Part shown: in pieces, positions 18,143 through 27,725 of the stretch
Layout of the letters: each line of letters begins with the position of its first letter
Position numbering within the stretch: the stretch's first letter is position 1
DNA from: Reyranella sp.
GTDB lineage: Bacteria; Pseudomonadota; Alphaproteobacteria; Reyranellales; Reyranellaceae
Assembly: GCF_030651995.1 (NCBI RefSeq)
Contig: NZ_JAUSBN010000055.1
Coordinates: forward strand, 1 to 64,000
Direction: 5' to 3'
Length of the DNA: 64,000 nt
Translations under genes and position numbers: made by a program
Notes under the pieces: model-generated
Told to the model about the DNA's origin: nothing
The model's input: only the letters and a program-made list of their open reading frames with translations
Database searches by the model: none

Positions 18143-19564
18143 ATGTCTGACTCTGCATTCGACTGGCTTTCCGCATCGGAACTCTCAAAACTTCTGGCAC
18201 GAGGTGAAGCTTCCCCCGTCGATATCGTCGATGCCATGTTGAAGCGTGCATCGGCGCTGCAACCTCATATCAACGCGCTGGTCCTGATCGATGCCGAAGG
18301 CGCACAGGCTGCTGCAAGAGCTGCAGAATCGCGCTGGCAAAGGGGCCAACCGCTGTCACCATTCGACGGCATTCCGACGACGATCAAGGATACGACGAAC
18401 GTAAAGGGCTGGCCGACCCGTTATGGCTCGCACTCGACCGACGAGACTCCAGCCAGCGAAAACGCCGCCGTCACCGACAGGTTTCTTGCGGCCGGGATGA
18501 TTATTCTTGGGAAGAGCACAACCCCCGAGTTCGGCTGGAAGGCGCTCACCGACTCCCCGTTGCAGGGCACGACCCGCAACCCCTGGAACATCGCCCACTC
18601 GCCCGGCGGTTCCTCAGGCGGCGCCTCGGCGCTGACGGCGGCAGGCATCAACCCCTTCAACCATGGCAACGATGGCGGCGGCTCGATCCGCATCCCTGCG
18701 GCGCACACCGGCCTGGTAGGACTGAAGCCCTCCTACGGTCGCATCCCGCAATACCCGGCCGATGCCCCCTTCGCCGACGTCATCAGCCAGGGCGTGCTGG
18801 CACGCACGGTGCTCGACACGGCGATGGCGCTGAACCTCACGGCAGGGCCCGACCCGCGCGACTGGCGTTCCCTGCCTGACGAGGCGCGCGACTACACGGT
18901 CGGCCTCGATGCCGGCGTGCGCGGCTGGAAAATCGGGCTCAGCCTCGACCTCGGCCATGTGAAAGCCGATCCGGAGGTGCGCGAGCTCGTCGCCGCCGCG
19001 GCGCGGCGCTTCGAGGATCTCGGCGCGCATGTCGAGGAAGTCGGTCCGATGTTCGAACCGCTGCAGCAGCATTTCGAGCCGCTGTGGATCGGCGCCTTCG
19101 CCACGCGCTTCCGGCAGATTCCGAGCCAGCTTCACACCAAGCTCGACCCGGGGCTGCGCGCGCTCATGGAAAAGGGTCTGGCGATCACGCTCGCCGATTA
19201 TGCCAAAGCCTTCGAGGCGCGGAGCAAGCTGGCGCGCGACCTCGCGCTCTGGCATCGCAACTTCGATCTGCTGCTCGCGCCGGTCGCGCCGACGGCCGGA
19301 CCGCCGGTGGAGACGCTCTACAACTCCGAGGCGTTTCCGCGCTGGACCAAGGGCGCGCCCTACACGCTGCCCTGCAACCTCACCGGCCAGCCCGCCGCCT
19401 CGATGCCCGCGGGCCTGACCAGGGCGGGGCTGCCGATCGGCCTTCAGATCATCGGGGCGCCGCGCGCCGACGCGAGCGTCCTGCGGGCGATGCGAGCCTA
19501 CGAGAGCGCAAGCGGCTGGACCTGGCCGCAGCCCCGCGTGCTGGACTCTTTGAAGGCGTTGTGA
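18143..19564 (+). CDS. Amidase signature-family enzyme
   Basis: This 473-residue amidase signature hydrolase shows the Ser-cisSer-Lys triad: K82 (IKDTT), the SPGGSSGGAS segment with S157/S158, and nucleophile S181 in GGGSIRIPAA. The residue before the nucleophile loop is NDGGGS instead of the common TDTGGS. The C-terminal GQPAASMPAG and LPIGLQIIG segments are standard. The ATG 18143 was chosen over a TTG six bases upstream. The substrate (aryl or aliphatic amide) cannot be told. Confidence 0.9.
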   Translation: MSDSAFDWLSASELSKLLARGEASPVDIVDAMLKRASALQPHINALVLIDAEGAQAAARAAESRWQRGQPLSPFDGIPTTIKDTTNVKGWPTRYGSHSTDETPASENAAVTDRFLAAGMIILGKSTTPEFGWKALTDSPLQGTTRNPWNIAHSPGGSSGGASALTAAGINPFNHGNDGGGSIRIPAAHTGLVGLKPSYGRIPQYPADAPFADVISQGVLARTVLDTAMALNLTAGPDPRDWRSLPDEARDYTVGLDAGVRGWKIGLSLDLGHVKADPEVRELVAAAARRFEDLGAHVEEVGPMFEPLQQHFEPLWIGAFATRFRQIPSQLHTKLDPGLRALMEKGLAITLADYAKAFEARSKLARDLALWHRNFDLLLAPVAPTAGPPVETLYNSEAFPRWTKGAPYTLPCNLTGQPAASMPAGLTRAGLPIGLQIIGAPRADASVLRAMRAYESASGWTWPQPRVLDSLKAL

Positions 19565-19577
19565 CGGCGGAGCGCCC

Positions 19578-20084
19578 TCAGGCCGCGCGCGACACGTTGC
19601 CGGGCGGCGCCGGCCGAACGACGCGCAATGCGATGACGAGCATCCGGTAGCCGAGGAAGCCGGCGCACAGTGCGCTGGCGGCAGCGATGTAGCCCGGCTC
19701 GATCAGGGCCTCACCAAGCATCGCAGAGGTGAAGTCGATTCCGGACAGCGCGGCGAGAATGAGCGCCGCGACCAGGCCGTCGACAGTTGCGGGCAGCGAG
19801 ACGAGTCCGGCTTTGCGGTTCGACTGCACGCTGAGCATCCAGCCGCGAACACGGCCGATCATCGATCCCAATGCAAAGGCCACGACCCACAGGATGTCGA
19901 ACAGAATGCTCGTCTCGAAGACGCCGGCAAGCAGCATCAAAGTGGCCAACACCGCGAAGCCTCCGGGCAAGGCCACCCGACCCAGGGTCGTAACGCCGCC
20001 GCGCGACTGCAGGGCCATCGTCCAGAGGCAAAGGGCAGCGAACAGAAGCGTAAGGCCGTTCGCCAGGCTCAAAGTCGCAATCAT
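19578..20084 (-). CDS. Integral membrane protein, unrecognised
   Basis: This protein of about 168 residues has four or five hydrophobic helices: MIATLSLANGLTLLFAALCL, then VALPGGFAVLATLMLL, ILFDILWVVAFALGSMIG, a central pair, and a C-terminal AGFLGYRMLVIALRVV. I do not recognise the family. The start at 20084 opens into the first helix; a longer in-frame version from 20159 adds a basic, non-membrane leader. It is convergent with the amidase, 13 bases apart. Confidence 0.55.
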   Translation of the reverse strand: MIATLSLANGLTLLFAALCLWTMALQSRGGVTTLGRVALPGGFAVLATLMLLAGVFETSILFDILWVVAFALGSMIGRVRGWMLSVQSNRKAGLVSLPATVDGLVAALILAALSGIDFTSAMLGEALIEPGYIAAASALCAGFLGYRMLVIALRVVRPAPPGNVSRAA

Positions 20085-20525
20085 GGGAGAGAGCAAACGA
20101 CACGGCACGGAACGAGTAAAGCGCCGAGGCTGCACAGACACTGTCGGTTTCATACCCATGCGACTTCAGCGCATGCGAAACCGACCGGGCCTCCCGAGCC
20201 CTGAAGGCGACGATGAAGCCATCGAATAGTTGAAAATACGGGGAAAAACGACATGCCGCCCCAGTCAGGGGATGGCGCGATGGCAGCGCCGCCGCTTGCA
20301 GTCGCCCTTTCGGCCACGTCGTCGCAGGCCCGGCAGACGCCGCCCGACTCGCGGCCGGACGCTTCTGATTGCCGGCGCAGGCGGCGTGCAGGGCACCAAC
20401 TTTCGCTGCCTCGAGAGCGCCGACCCAGCACCGACTGCTTCACCGCCGACGGATTGCCGACGACGAGCCGAACGACAGCGGCGCCGGGTTCGCCGGCGCC
20501 GCTGCTCCAACTCGTGGACGGTAGA
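20085..20525. other. Intergenic region without a supported gene
   Basis: These 441 bases hold no reading frame with family features or a good ribosome site; the open frames across it are arginine-rich products of high GC. The right end carries a strong hairpin (20476-20504) that probably ends the Bug receptor gene. The left part must contain the promoter of the membrane protein at 20084. Confidence 0.6.
20476..20504 (-). terminator. Hairpin after Bug receptor gene
   Basis: A perfect 12-base stem CAGCGGCGCCGG/CCGGCGCCGCTG (20476-20487 and 20493-20504) with a 5-base loop lies 22 bases past the stop of the minus-strand Bug receptor gene. The T run on that strand is weak (TCGTTCG), so it could also act as an RNA-stabilising hairpin. 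Confidence 0.6.
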
Positions 20526-21500
20526 TCAGGCGTCGGGTTTGACCCCGGCGGCGGTGATCACCTTCTCCCACTTGTCGATCTCGTTCTGCAGAAACTTGCC
20601 GGTATCCTCCGGCGTCGCACCGACGGGGATCACGGCCTGCTCGGCGAGACGCTTCCGCAGCGCCTCGTCCCGCACGGCCTTCGAGACCTCGGCCGATACC
20701 TTGTCGACGATCTCCTTGGGCGTGCCCGCCGGCGCGAGAAACATCACCCAAGTCGATGATTCGATCAGCGGTCCGCCCGATTCGACGATGGTCGGGATCT
20801 CCTCGACGCCCGGCACGCGGTTCTTCGACAGCATGGCGAGCGCTCGGATCTTGCCGGCACGCACCTGGGTCATCACGCCGATCGGCGCATCGATCAGCAT
20901 CTGGATGTTGCCCGAGGCGAGGTCGGCCAGCGCCGGCGCGGTGCCCTTGTAGGGCACGTGCACCATGTCGATGCCCGCGACCTGCTTCATCAGCTCGCTG
21001 GTGAGGTGGGCCGCAGCGCCGACACCCGACGAACCGAACGAGATCTTGCCCGGGTTCTTCTTGGCGTAGGCGATCAGCTCGCCGACGTTCTTCACCGGCA
21101 GGTCGTTGGTCACCGTGATGATGAGCGGCGCGACGCCGACCAGCGACACCGGCGCAAAGCCCTTCACCGGATCGAATTTCAGCTTGCCGGCATAGAGCGT
21201 CTTGTTGGCGGCATGGGCGGCAATCACCGTCAGGAAGGTGTAGCCGTCGGGAGCCGCGTTCGCGACGATCTCCGCCCCGATCAGCGAGTTGGCGCCCGGC
21301 TTGTTGTCGACCACGAAGGTCTGCCCGACGTTCATCTTCTCGAGCGTGAGCCGTGTCGTCACGTCGGTCAGGCCACCGGCCGTATAGGGCACGACCCAGC
21401 GGATCTGCTTGTTCGGCCAGGCCTGGGCGCGTGCGGCGCCCGGAACCAGCGCAGCCGCGGCCGTCGCCGCGAGAGCCGTTCGGCGATTGATCTTCAACAT
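20526..21500 (-). CDS. Bug/TTT-family periplasmic receptor
   Basis: This 324-residue Bug receptor, the third in the window, has a signal peptide ending near residue 25 (GAARAQA). The mature strand 1 is PNKQIRWVVPYTAGGLTDVT, a variant of the ligand loop with Thr-Ala-Gly-Gly. It lies 26 bases downstream of the SDR gene on the same strand and ends at a strong hairpin, so SDR and receptor probably form a two-gene operon. Confidence 0.9.
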   Translation of the reverse strand: MLKINRRTALAATAAAALVPGAARAQAWPNKQIRWVVPYTAGGLTDVTTRLTLEKMNVGQTFVVDNKPGANSLIGAEIVANAAPDGYTFLTVIAAHAANKTLYAGKLKFDPVKGFAPVSLVGVAPLIITVTNDLPVKNVGELIAYAKKNPGKISFGSSGVGAAAHLTSELMKQVAGIDMVHVPYKGTAPALADLASGNIQMLIDAPIGVMTQVRAGKIRALAMLSKNRVPGVEEIPTIVESGGPLIESSTWVMFLAPAGTPKEIVDKVSAEVSKAVRDEALRKRLAEQAVIPVGATPEDTGKFLQNEIDKWEKVITAAGVKPDA

Positions 21501-21526
21501 TCTGTTTCCTCTTTCCCTGTTTGATT

Positions 21527-22426
21527 TCAGTCCAGATCGAGACCGTTCATGCCGGCGTTCTTGCGCGCCTTCCGGGCGATCTCGCCCAGCACCTTGCCGG
21601 CCTGCACCGGATCCATGATCTGGTCGACCGTCGGGCCCTTATGCCAGCCCTCGGCGACGGCGAATATGCCGTTTCCGGCCTGGAACACGCGGCCCGTGAC
21701 CTCGCGGCTGTCCTCGCTGACCAGCCAGGTCGCGACCGGGGCGATCCACTTGGGGTCGCGGCGCTTCTTGTCCTCTTCCGAATACTCGCGCAGGTCCTCG
21801 GTCATGCGCGTGAACGCCGACGGCGAGATCGAGTTCACGGTGACGCCATAGCGGCCGAGTTCGCGCGCGGCGATGATGGTGAAGGAGGCGATGCCGGCCT
21901 TGGCCGCCCCGTAGTTGGTCTGGCCGATATTGCCGTAGATTCCCGATACCGACGTGGTCGTGATGATACGCCCATCGACCGGGCCGCCCTTGAGCTTGGC
22001 CTGGTCGCGCCAGTAGGCAGCGGCGTGACGTGCCGGCGCGAAGGTGCCCTTGAGATGAACCTTGATGACCGCGTCCCACTCGTCCTCACTCATGTTCACG
22101 AGCATGCGATCGCGCAGGATGCCGGCGTTGAGCACGATGGCGTCGAGCTTGCCGAACGCCTCGACCGCCTGCTCGATCATGTGCTTGGCGCCATTCCAGT
22201 CGGAGACGTCGTCGCCGTTGGCCACGGCCTCGCCGCCCATCGCCTTGATCTCGTCCACGACCTGCTGGGCGGGGCCCACGTCGTTGCCCTTGCCGGACCG
22301 GTCGCCGCCCAGGTCGTTCACGACCACCTTGGCGCCGTGCTCCGCCAGCATCAGGCAATGCTCCCGGCCGACGCCGCGGGCGCCACCTGTCACGATCGCC
22401 ACCCGTCCCTCGCACAATCTTGCCAT
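21527..22426 (-). CDS. SDR-family dehydrogenase, 17-beta-HSD type 4/MFE-like
   Basis: This 299-residue short-chain dehydrogenase/reductase has the cofactor loop TGGARGVG, the VVNDLGGDRSG segment typical of the 3-hydroxyacyl-CoA dehydrogenase domain of multifunctional enzymes, LNAGILRD, and the catalytic YGAAK. The start MARLCEGR at 22426 follows GGGAGG-like sequence; the open frame extends further upstream, but that part is antisense to the serine hydrolase. It likely acts on acyl-CoA or a secondary alcohol. It is divergent from the serine hydrolase. Confidence 0.9.
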   Translation of the reverse strand: MARLCEGRVAIVTGGARGVGREHCLMLAEHGAKVVVNDLGGDRSGKGNDVGPAQQVVDEIKAMGGEAVANGDDVSDWNGAKHMIEQAVEAFGKLDAIVLNAGILRDRMLVNMSEDEWDAVIKVHLKGTFAPARHAAAYWRDQAKLKGGPVDGRIITTTSVSGIYGNIGQTNYGAAKAGIASFTIIAARELGRYGVTVNSISPSAFTRMTEDLREYSEEDKKRRDPKWIAPVATWLVSEDSREVTGRVFQAGNGIFAVAEGWHKGPTVDQIMDPVQAGKVLGEIARKARKNAGMNGLDLD

Positions 22427-22501
22427 TGCTCCCTCCCGTCTTTTGCGTGTCTGAAACCTGTCGTCTTGGGCTAGTCTAGCGGGGCTTACAGGAGGATCGC
22501 C

Positions 22502-23731
22502 ATGGACACGCTGCCGCTCGTCACCCCCGAACAGGTCGGGCTTTCCGCAGCGCGGCTCGACCGCGTGCGTACCTGGATGAATGGATGGGTCGATAGCGGG
22601 AAGCTGGCCGGCATGGTCACCTGCGTCATGCGCAGGGGTGAGCTGGCCTTCGCCGAGGTCGTGGGCAAGTCCGACGTGGCCCGCAACAAGCCGATGCGGG
22701 CCGACACCATCTTCCGCATCTATTCCATGACCAAGCCACTGACCTCGACGGCGATCATGATGCTGTACGAGGAGGGCCGCTTTCAGCTCGACGACCCGAT
22801 CTCGAGGTTCATTCCCGCCTTCGCCAACCCGCGCGTCATGGTGGGCGGCAGCCGCGGCAAGATCGAGACCGTGCCGGCCGAGCGTGAGATCAACTTCCGC
22901 GACCTGCTCACCCACACGTCGGGCCTGACCTACGGTTTCATGGAGAGCAACCCGGTCGATGCCGCCTATCGCGCCAAGCAGGACGGTGTCGACTTCCAGA
23001 CGGCCGACACCAGCCTGAAGCAGGTCGTCGAGCGGCTGGCACAGCTGCCGCTGATCGCCCAGCCGGGCAAGGCCTGGAACTACTCGGTTTCGACCGACGT
23101 GCTGGGCTACCTGGTCGAGGTGATTTCCGGCCAGCCGTTCGAAAAGTACCTGAAGGACAAGGTCATCGACCCGCTCGGCATGGTCGACACCGACTTTCAC
23201 GTGCCGGCCGCCAAGCACGACCGCTTCGCCGCCAACTACAGCGCCGGTCCCGGCGGCAGGCTCGACCTGATCGACGATCCGGCCAAGAGCCGCTACCTCG
23301 CGCCGCGCAAGGTGAACTCGGGCGGCGGCGGCCTCGTCTCGACCGCGTCGGACTACCTGCGCTTCTGCAAATTCATGCTGAACAAGGGCGAACTCGACGG
23401 CGTGCGCCTGCTCGGCCGCAAGACGGTCGAGCTGATGACCATGAACCACCTCAAGGGCGACATGGCCGACATGGGCACGCCGCGCTTCTCCGAGTCGACC
23501 TACACCGGCATCGGCTTCGGCCTCGGCTTCTCGGTGATGATCGATCCGGCCAAGGCTTACATCGCCGGAACCCCCGGCGAGTATGCCTGGGGCGGCGCCG
23601 CCTCCACCGCGTTCTGGATCGACCCGGTCGAGGACATGGCCGTGGTGCTGCTGACGCAGCTCATGCCGTCCTCGACCTACCCGATCCGGCGTGAGCTCCG
23701 CGTGCTCACCTACCAGGCGATCATCGACTGA
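22502..23731 (+). CDS. Serine hydrolase of the class C beta-lactamase/esterase fold
   Basis: This 409-residue protein belongs to the beta-lactamase-related serine hydrolase family (class C, EstB-like). The nucleophile motif SxxK is S75-M-T-K78, and the second motif Tyr lies in AWNYSVSTDVLG. HTSGLTYG and GLGFSVM further support the fold. No signal peptide is visible, so it is more likely a cytoplasmic esterase than a penicillin-binding enzyme. It is the first of a plus-strand run with a dioxygenase and an exporter-like MFS protein. The Shine-Dalgarno is CAGGAG just before the ATG. Confidence 0.9.
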   Translation: MDTLPLVTPEQVGLSAARLDRVRTWMNGWVDSGKLAGMVTCVMRRGELAFAEVVGKSDVARNKPMRADTIFRIYSMTKPLTSTAIMMLYEEGRFQLDDPISRFIPAFANPRVMVGGSRGKIETVPAEREINFRDLLTHTSGLTYGFMESNPVDAAYRAKQDGVDFQTADTSLKQVVERLAQLPLIAQPGKAWNYSVSTDVLGYLVEVISGQPFEKYLKDKVIDPLGMVDTDFHVPAAKHDRFAANYSAGPGGRLDLIDDPAKSRYLAPRKVNSGGGGLVSTASDYLRFCKFMLNKGELDGVRLLGRKTVELMTMNHLKGDMADMGTPRFSESTYTGIGFGLGFSVMIDPAKAYIAGTPGEYAWGGAASTAFWIDPVEDMAVVLLTQLMPSSTYPIRRELRVLTYQAIID

Positions 23732-23742
23732 GGGCCAATACC

Positions 23743-24618
23743 ATGCGCAACACCGGCAGCATCGAAGTCCACAAGATCCATCCGCTGTTCGGCGCGGAGA
23801 TCACCGGCATCGACATCACGCGGCCCCTTTCGGCGCGCGAGTTCGGGCCGATCCGCGCCGCGTTCGAGGAGCATTCCGTGCTCCTGTTCCGCGATCAGGT
23901 GATGGACGACGACACGCAGATCGCCTTCAGTGAGAATTTCGGCCCGCTGGAGACGACGCTCAGCTCCAATCCCGCCGCCGGCACCAAGTTCGCTCGCCAG
24001 TCCAACCTCGACATCATGACGGGCGAGCCGATCCCGCCGGATGACATGCGCATGATCTACCAGAAGGCCAACTACTTCTGGCACTCTGACTCGTCCTTCA
24101 AGCGCATCCCGTCGCTCTGCTCTATCCTGACGGCGCGGATCTGTCCGCCCGAGGGCGGCAACACCGAGTTCCTGAACATGCGGGCGGCCTGGGACGCACT
24201 GCCGCCCGCCCTCCAGGCGACGATCCATCCGCTCGTGGCCGAGCATGCGCTCTCCCACTCGCGCGACCGGGTGCAGAAGGGCATCCTGAGCGCCAAGTCG
24301 CTGTCGGAGCTGCCGCCGGTCAAGCAGCGCATGTTCCGCGACAACCCCATCAACGGCCGCCGCGCGCTCTATATCGGCGCCCATGCCGGCCGGATCCTCG
24401 ACTGGCCGGAGCCGATGTCGAAGGCGATCCTGTGGGAACTGGCGCAGCGCGCGGAACAGCCGGAGTTCATGATGTCGCACGCCTGGCGCGAGGGCGACGT
24501 GATCGTCTGGGACAATCGCGCCGTCCTGCATCGCGCGACCTACTATGACGCGACCAAGCACAAGCGCCTGATGCAGCGCACTACCATCGGCGGCGACGAA
24601 CTGACGGTTCCCCAGTAA
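23743..24618 (+). CDS. TauD/TfdA-family Fe(II)/2-oxoglutarate dioxygenase
   Basis: This 291-residue enzyme has iron ligands H114 and D116 (WHSDSSF) and distal H263 (AVLHRATYYD). The N-terminus IHPLFGAEITGIDITRPL is typical of alpha-ketoglutarate-dependent 2,4-D dioxygenase relatives. It starts 11 bases after the serine hydrolase and ends 3 bases before the MFS gene, so the three are one operon. The substrate might be an ether, sulfonate or carboxylate released by the hydrolase; this is inference. Confidence 0.92.
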   Translation: MRNTGSIEVHKIHPLFGAEITGIDITRPLSAREFGPIRAAFEEHSVLLFRDQVMDDDTQIAFSENFGPLETTLSSNPAAGTKFARQSNLDIMTGEPIPPDDMRMIYQKANYFWHSDSSFKRIPSLCSILTARICPPEGGNTEFLNMRAAWDALPPALQATIHPLVAEHALSHSRDRVQKGILSAKSLSELPPVKQRMFRDNPINGRRALYIGAHAGRILDWPEPMSKAILWELAQRAEQPEFMMSHAWREGDVIVWDNRAVLHRATYYDATKHKRLMQRTTIGGDELTVPQ

Positions 24619-24621
24619 CAG

Positions 24622-26010
24622 ATGGCCAAACCTGCTTCAGCCGGCCCGGCCCCCGACGGCATGCCGTCAGGGCCACGCCGGCTCGCCGCCGTGGCGACCA
24701 TCACCATCGGCCTGTCGATGGCGGTGCTCAGCAATTCGATGACCAATCTCGCTTTGCCCTACATCGCGAACGACCTCGCGATCACGGCGGAAAGCTCGAT
24801 CTGGATCGTCAACGCCTATCAGATCGCCTTGATGATCATGCTGCTGCCGGTGGCGGCGCTGGGCGACATCGTAGGCTATCGCACCGTCTATCGCTGGGGC
24901 TTGGTCGTCTTCTCGCTGGCCTCGATCGGCTGCGTGCTGGCGCCCTCGCTTTCCTGGCTGATCGCCGCGCGCACGCTGCAGGGGCTGGGAGGCGCGGCCA
25001 TCATGGCCATCCAGCCCGCCCTGGTTCGATCGATCTATCCGCGTGCCGCGCTCGGCCGCGGCCTCGGCTTCAACACCACCGTCGTGGCGACCTCGCTGGC
25101 CGCCGGGCCCAGCCTCGGCGCCGCGCTGCTCGCCATCACGAGCTGGCCGATTCTGTTTGCCGTCTACATTCCACTGGGTGTGCTGTCCTTCTTCCTTGCG
25201 GGCCGCTTCCTGCCCGTGACGACCCATGCCAAGCGACCTTTCGACGTGCTCTCGGCGGTACTGTCCGGCGGCACGTTCGGCCTGCTGATCTTCGGCGTCG
25301 ACGGCGTGGGCCACGGCCATCCCGTGCCTGTGATCGTGGCCGAGCTGCTGGGTGCGGTGCTGTTCGGTACGTTGTTCGTCTGGCGCCAGCGCAAGCTGGC
25401 GGACCCGATGATGCCGATCGACATGTTTGCCCGGCCGATCTTCTCGCTCTCGATCTCGGCCTCAACCTGCACCTTTGCCGCACAAGGCCTGGCCTTCGTC
25501 AGCCTGCCCTTCTTCTTCCATACGGTGCTGGGACGCGACGCCACCGCGACCGGCCTGCTGCTGACGGCGTGGCCGCTCGCCCTGGCCGGCGTCGCGCCAA
25601 TCGCCGGCCGGCTGGCCGACCGCCACCATGCCGGCGCGCTAGGCACGATCGGCCTGACCTGCATGGCCTCCGGCATGATCCTGACCGCGCTGCTGCCGCC
25701 AGATCCCTCGGCGTTCAACATCATGTGGCGACTGGTCCTGTGCGGCGCGGGCTTCGGACTCTTCGCCGCCCCCAATAACCGGCTGATCATGAACGCCGTG
25801 CCGCGCGACCGCAGCGGCAGCGCCGGCGGCATCATCGCCACCGCGCGGACGCTTGGCCAGACGATGGGCGCCGCACTGGTCGCCCTGGTCTTCGGTCTGT
25901 TCGACTTTTCCGGCGGCGGCGCGGCTGACGCGGCGCGGGCGGCAATCTGGCTGGGTGCCGGCTTCGCCCTAACCGCCCTCGTGCTGAGCAGCCTGCGCCT
26001 AAGGCATTGA
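24622..26010 (+). CDS. MFS transporter, DHA2-type
   Basis: This 462-residue MFS protein has about 14 hydrophobic helices in the DHA2 (drug:H+ antiporter 2) layout. Key features are LPYIANDLAITAESSIWIVN in helix 1-2, GDIVGYRTVYRWG as the A-loop motif, and AARTLQGLGGAAIMAIQPAL as helix 4-5. DHA2 members usually export toxic or amphiphilic compounds. It is the last gene of the hydrolase-dioxygenase run and is convergent with MlaA. Confidence 0.9.
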   Translation: MAKPASAGPAPDGMPSGPRRLAAVATITIGLSMAVLSNSMTNLALPYIANDLAITAESSIWIVNAYQIALMIMLLPVAALGDIVGYRTVYRWGLVVFSLASIGCVLAPSLSWLIAARTLQGLGGAAIMAIQPALVRSIYPRAALGRGLGFNTTVVATSLAAGPSLGAALLAITSWPILFAVYIPLGVLSFFLAGRFLPVTTHAKRPFDVLSAVLSGGTFGLLIFGVDGVGHGHPVPVIVAELLGAVLFGTLFVWRQRKLADPMMPIDMFARPIFSLSISASTCTFAAQGLAFVSLPFFFHTVLGRDATATGLLLTAWPLALAGVAPIAGRLADRHHAGALGTIGLTCMASGMILTALLPPDPSAFNIMWRLVLCGAGFGLFAAPNNRLIMNAVPRDRSGSAGGIIATARTLGQTMGAALVALVFGLFDFSGGGAADAARAAIWLGAGFALTALVLSSLRLRH

Positions 26011-26034
26011 TGTCATCCGACGTGAGATAGGCGC

Positions 26035-26772
26035 CTACTTCCCGGCCTTTCCCTCCTCGACGAGCGCCTCTCGAAGCTGTGCCGCCGCACTTCGCGACGC
26101 TGCATAGTAATCGAGCGATTGCTTCTCCAGCGATTCGGTCGCGCTCAACGCGCGGGCTCGGCCATCGACCATACCGGCTGCTCCGGCGGCCGCGCCGATG
26201 ATCGCGCCTCCGGGAATGAAGTTCGTGGGATTGGCAACCACGTCGACAACCGTTCCGACCGTGTCGCGGACACTCGAGGGACCCAACAGGGGCAGTTGAA
26301 CGCTCGGCCCGGGGCCGACGCCCCACACGCCGAGCGTCTGACCGAAATCAGCGCGGTGACCCGGTCGATTCCAGTCCGTCGCCACATCGAACAGCCCGCC
26401 GCCGCCGACCGTCGTATTGATCGCAAAGCGCTGGACGGTGTTCCAGCTACGGCCGAGATTCCCCTGGAGCAGGTCGTTTATGGCGACGGCCGGCTGGCGC
26501 AGGTTTCCGACGAGGTTGTGGATCCCATTCTGCGCAACACTCGGCATATGTTCCTGGTAGGCGCGAGCGACGGGTTGCAGCGCATTGTCGTCCACGAACT
26601 TGTTTCCTGCGAAGACGACACGATTGGTCGGCTCGGCCGGATCGTTGATCCGCCTGTATTCGGCGCGTGCCTCGGGCTCGGCCGGCGGATGGGCGCACGC
26701 GCCGAGGGTGATGGCTGAGCCGGCACAGATAGCTGCGCCCAGCAGGCGCTTCGCGGTCGTGGCAATGGACAT
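26035..26772 (-). CDS. mlaA: MlaA/VacJ-family outer-membrane lipoprotein
   Basis: This lipoprotein of about 245 residues is of the MlaA (VacJ) family, which removes phospholipids from the outer leaflet of the outer membrane. The lipobox LGAC gives the lipidated Cys about residue 26. The family features INDPAEPTNRVVFAGNKFVD, INDLLQGN and the VDVVANPTNFI region are present. The start at 26772 was chosen because GGAGATCGAG precedes it; ATGs at 26784 and 26802 are alternatives. The other Mla genes (MlaBCDEF) are not in the window. It lies 35 bases after MipA and closes the two-component cluster. Confidence 0.9.
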   Translation of the reverse strand: MSIATTAKRLLGAAICAGSAITLGACAHPPAEPEARAEYRRINDPAEPTNRVVFAGNKFVDDNALQPVARAYQEHMPSVAQNGIHNLVGNLRQPAVAINDLLQGNLGRSWNTVQRFAINTTVGGGGLFDVATDWNRPGHRADFGQTLGVWGVGPGPSVQLPLLGPSSVRDTVGTVVDVVANPTNFIPGGAIIGAAAGAAGMVDGRARALSATESLEKQSLDYYAASRSAAAQLREALVEEGKAGK

Positions 26773-26807
26773 CTCGATCTCCATTTCAGGGCACAGGCGC
26801 AATGTTG

Positions 26808-27650
26808 TCAGAAGCGATATCCGACCATAGCCAGGATGTTCATGTTCACGTTGGATACCGTGATCGGGCTATAGTCGGCAGACCCGGTGAGCCAGACCAG
26901 GCCGGCATCGGCGGAGAGTATCCAGTTCGCGCCGAGCCGATGCCGCAGGTTGACGCCCAGCCCGACATTCTTGATGCCCGACTCCGCCTGGTAGATGGCG
27001 TAGCCGGAGGTAATCGACTGCCCGGGCGTGACGCCGAACCAGGTCTGCATGTAACTCTGGTCGGCCCAGGTGGCGAACAGTCGCCCCGTGACCGTCGTAT
27101 GGTCCCCCAGCCGAACCGGCATCGCGATCAGGCCGTCGATCAAGAGGCCGTTGTTGCCCTCAGCGAGGTATTTGGTCAGCGTGGTCCCCAACACGACGGG
27201 ACCCAGCTTGTAGTTCGCAAAGGCGCGTAGCCCCGCGGCGGCTGGAATGTTGCCGAGCCCATTCAACCGCTCGTCGCCCTGGGTGAAGACGTTGTTGCTG
27301 CCCTGCAAGCGACCGAGACTGTAGGTCAGGCCGCCGCCGATCTGCAGGCCATCCTTGCGCCAGTAGGCGTTCAGTCCCGACGTATCGAGCGAGATCATGT
27401 CATTGTAGATGACGCTCACGAGCGGTACGGGCGAGACGAAGTAGCGGTCGCTGCCTTCGAAAGTCGGCCGGACCAGTGCACCTGCACCGAGGGTCACGGA
27501 CCAGACACTCGATTTGCCGTTGCCGGCAAACGGGTCGCTGGCTGGCTGCCCGTGGGCAACGGGCGACAGCACCAGAGAAGCGGCGATGAGCCAGAAGGCG
27601 AGGGACAAGGACCAGTGCCGGCGCTCAAGGGCCTCGGAAAGGAGATGCAT
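26808..27650 (-). CDS. MipA/OmpV-family outer-membrane protein
   Basis: This 280-residue beta-barrel protein of the MipA/OmpV family has a signal peptide ending near AHGQ (about residue 35). The mature part SVTLGAGALVRPTFEGSD, repeated alternating hydrophobic strands, and a C-terminal GYRF with terminal Phe match outer-membrane targeting. In other bacteria MipA binds murein hydrolase and synthase, and OmpV-type genes are often under two-component control. Here it is 75 bases after the sensor kinase. Confidence 0.88.
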   Translation of the reverse strand: MHLLSEALERRHWSLSLAFWLIAASLVLSPVAHGQPASDPFAGNGKSSVWSVTLGAGALVRPTFEGSDRYFVSPVPLVSVIYNDMISLDTSGLNAYWRKDGLQIGGGLTYSLGRLQGSNNVFTQGDERLNGLGNIPAAAGLRAFANYKLGPVVLGTTLTKYLAEGNNGLLIDGLIAMPVRLGDHTTVTGRLFATWADQSYMQTWFGVTPGQSITSGYAIYQAESGIKNVGLGVNLRHRLGANWILSADAGLVWLTGSADYSPITVSNVNMNILAMVGYRF

Positions 27651-27725
27651 CGATCAAACCTGCCTGGTTCAGTGAGGAAGACCTCGACCATAGGAGCAGG
27701 CGGCGTCGCGCTGTTTTAAGTGATG

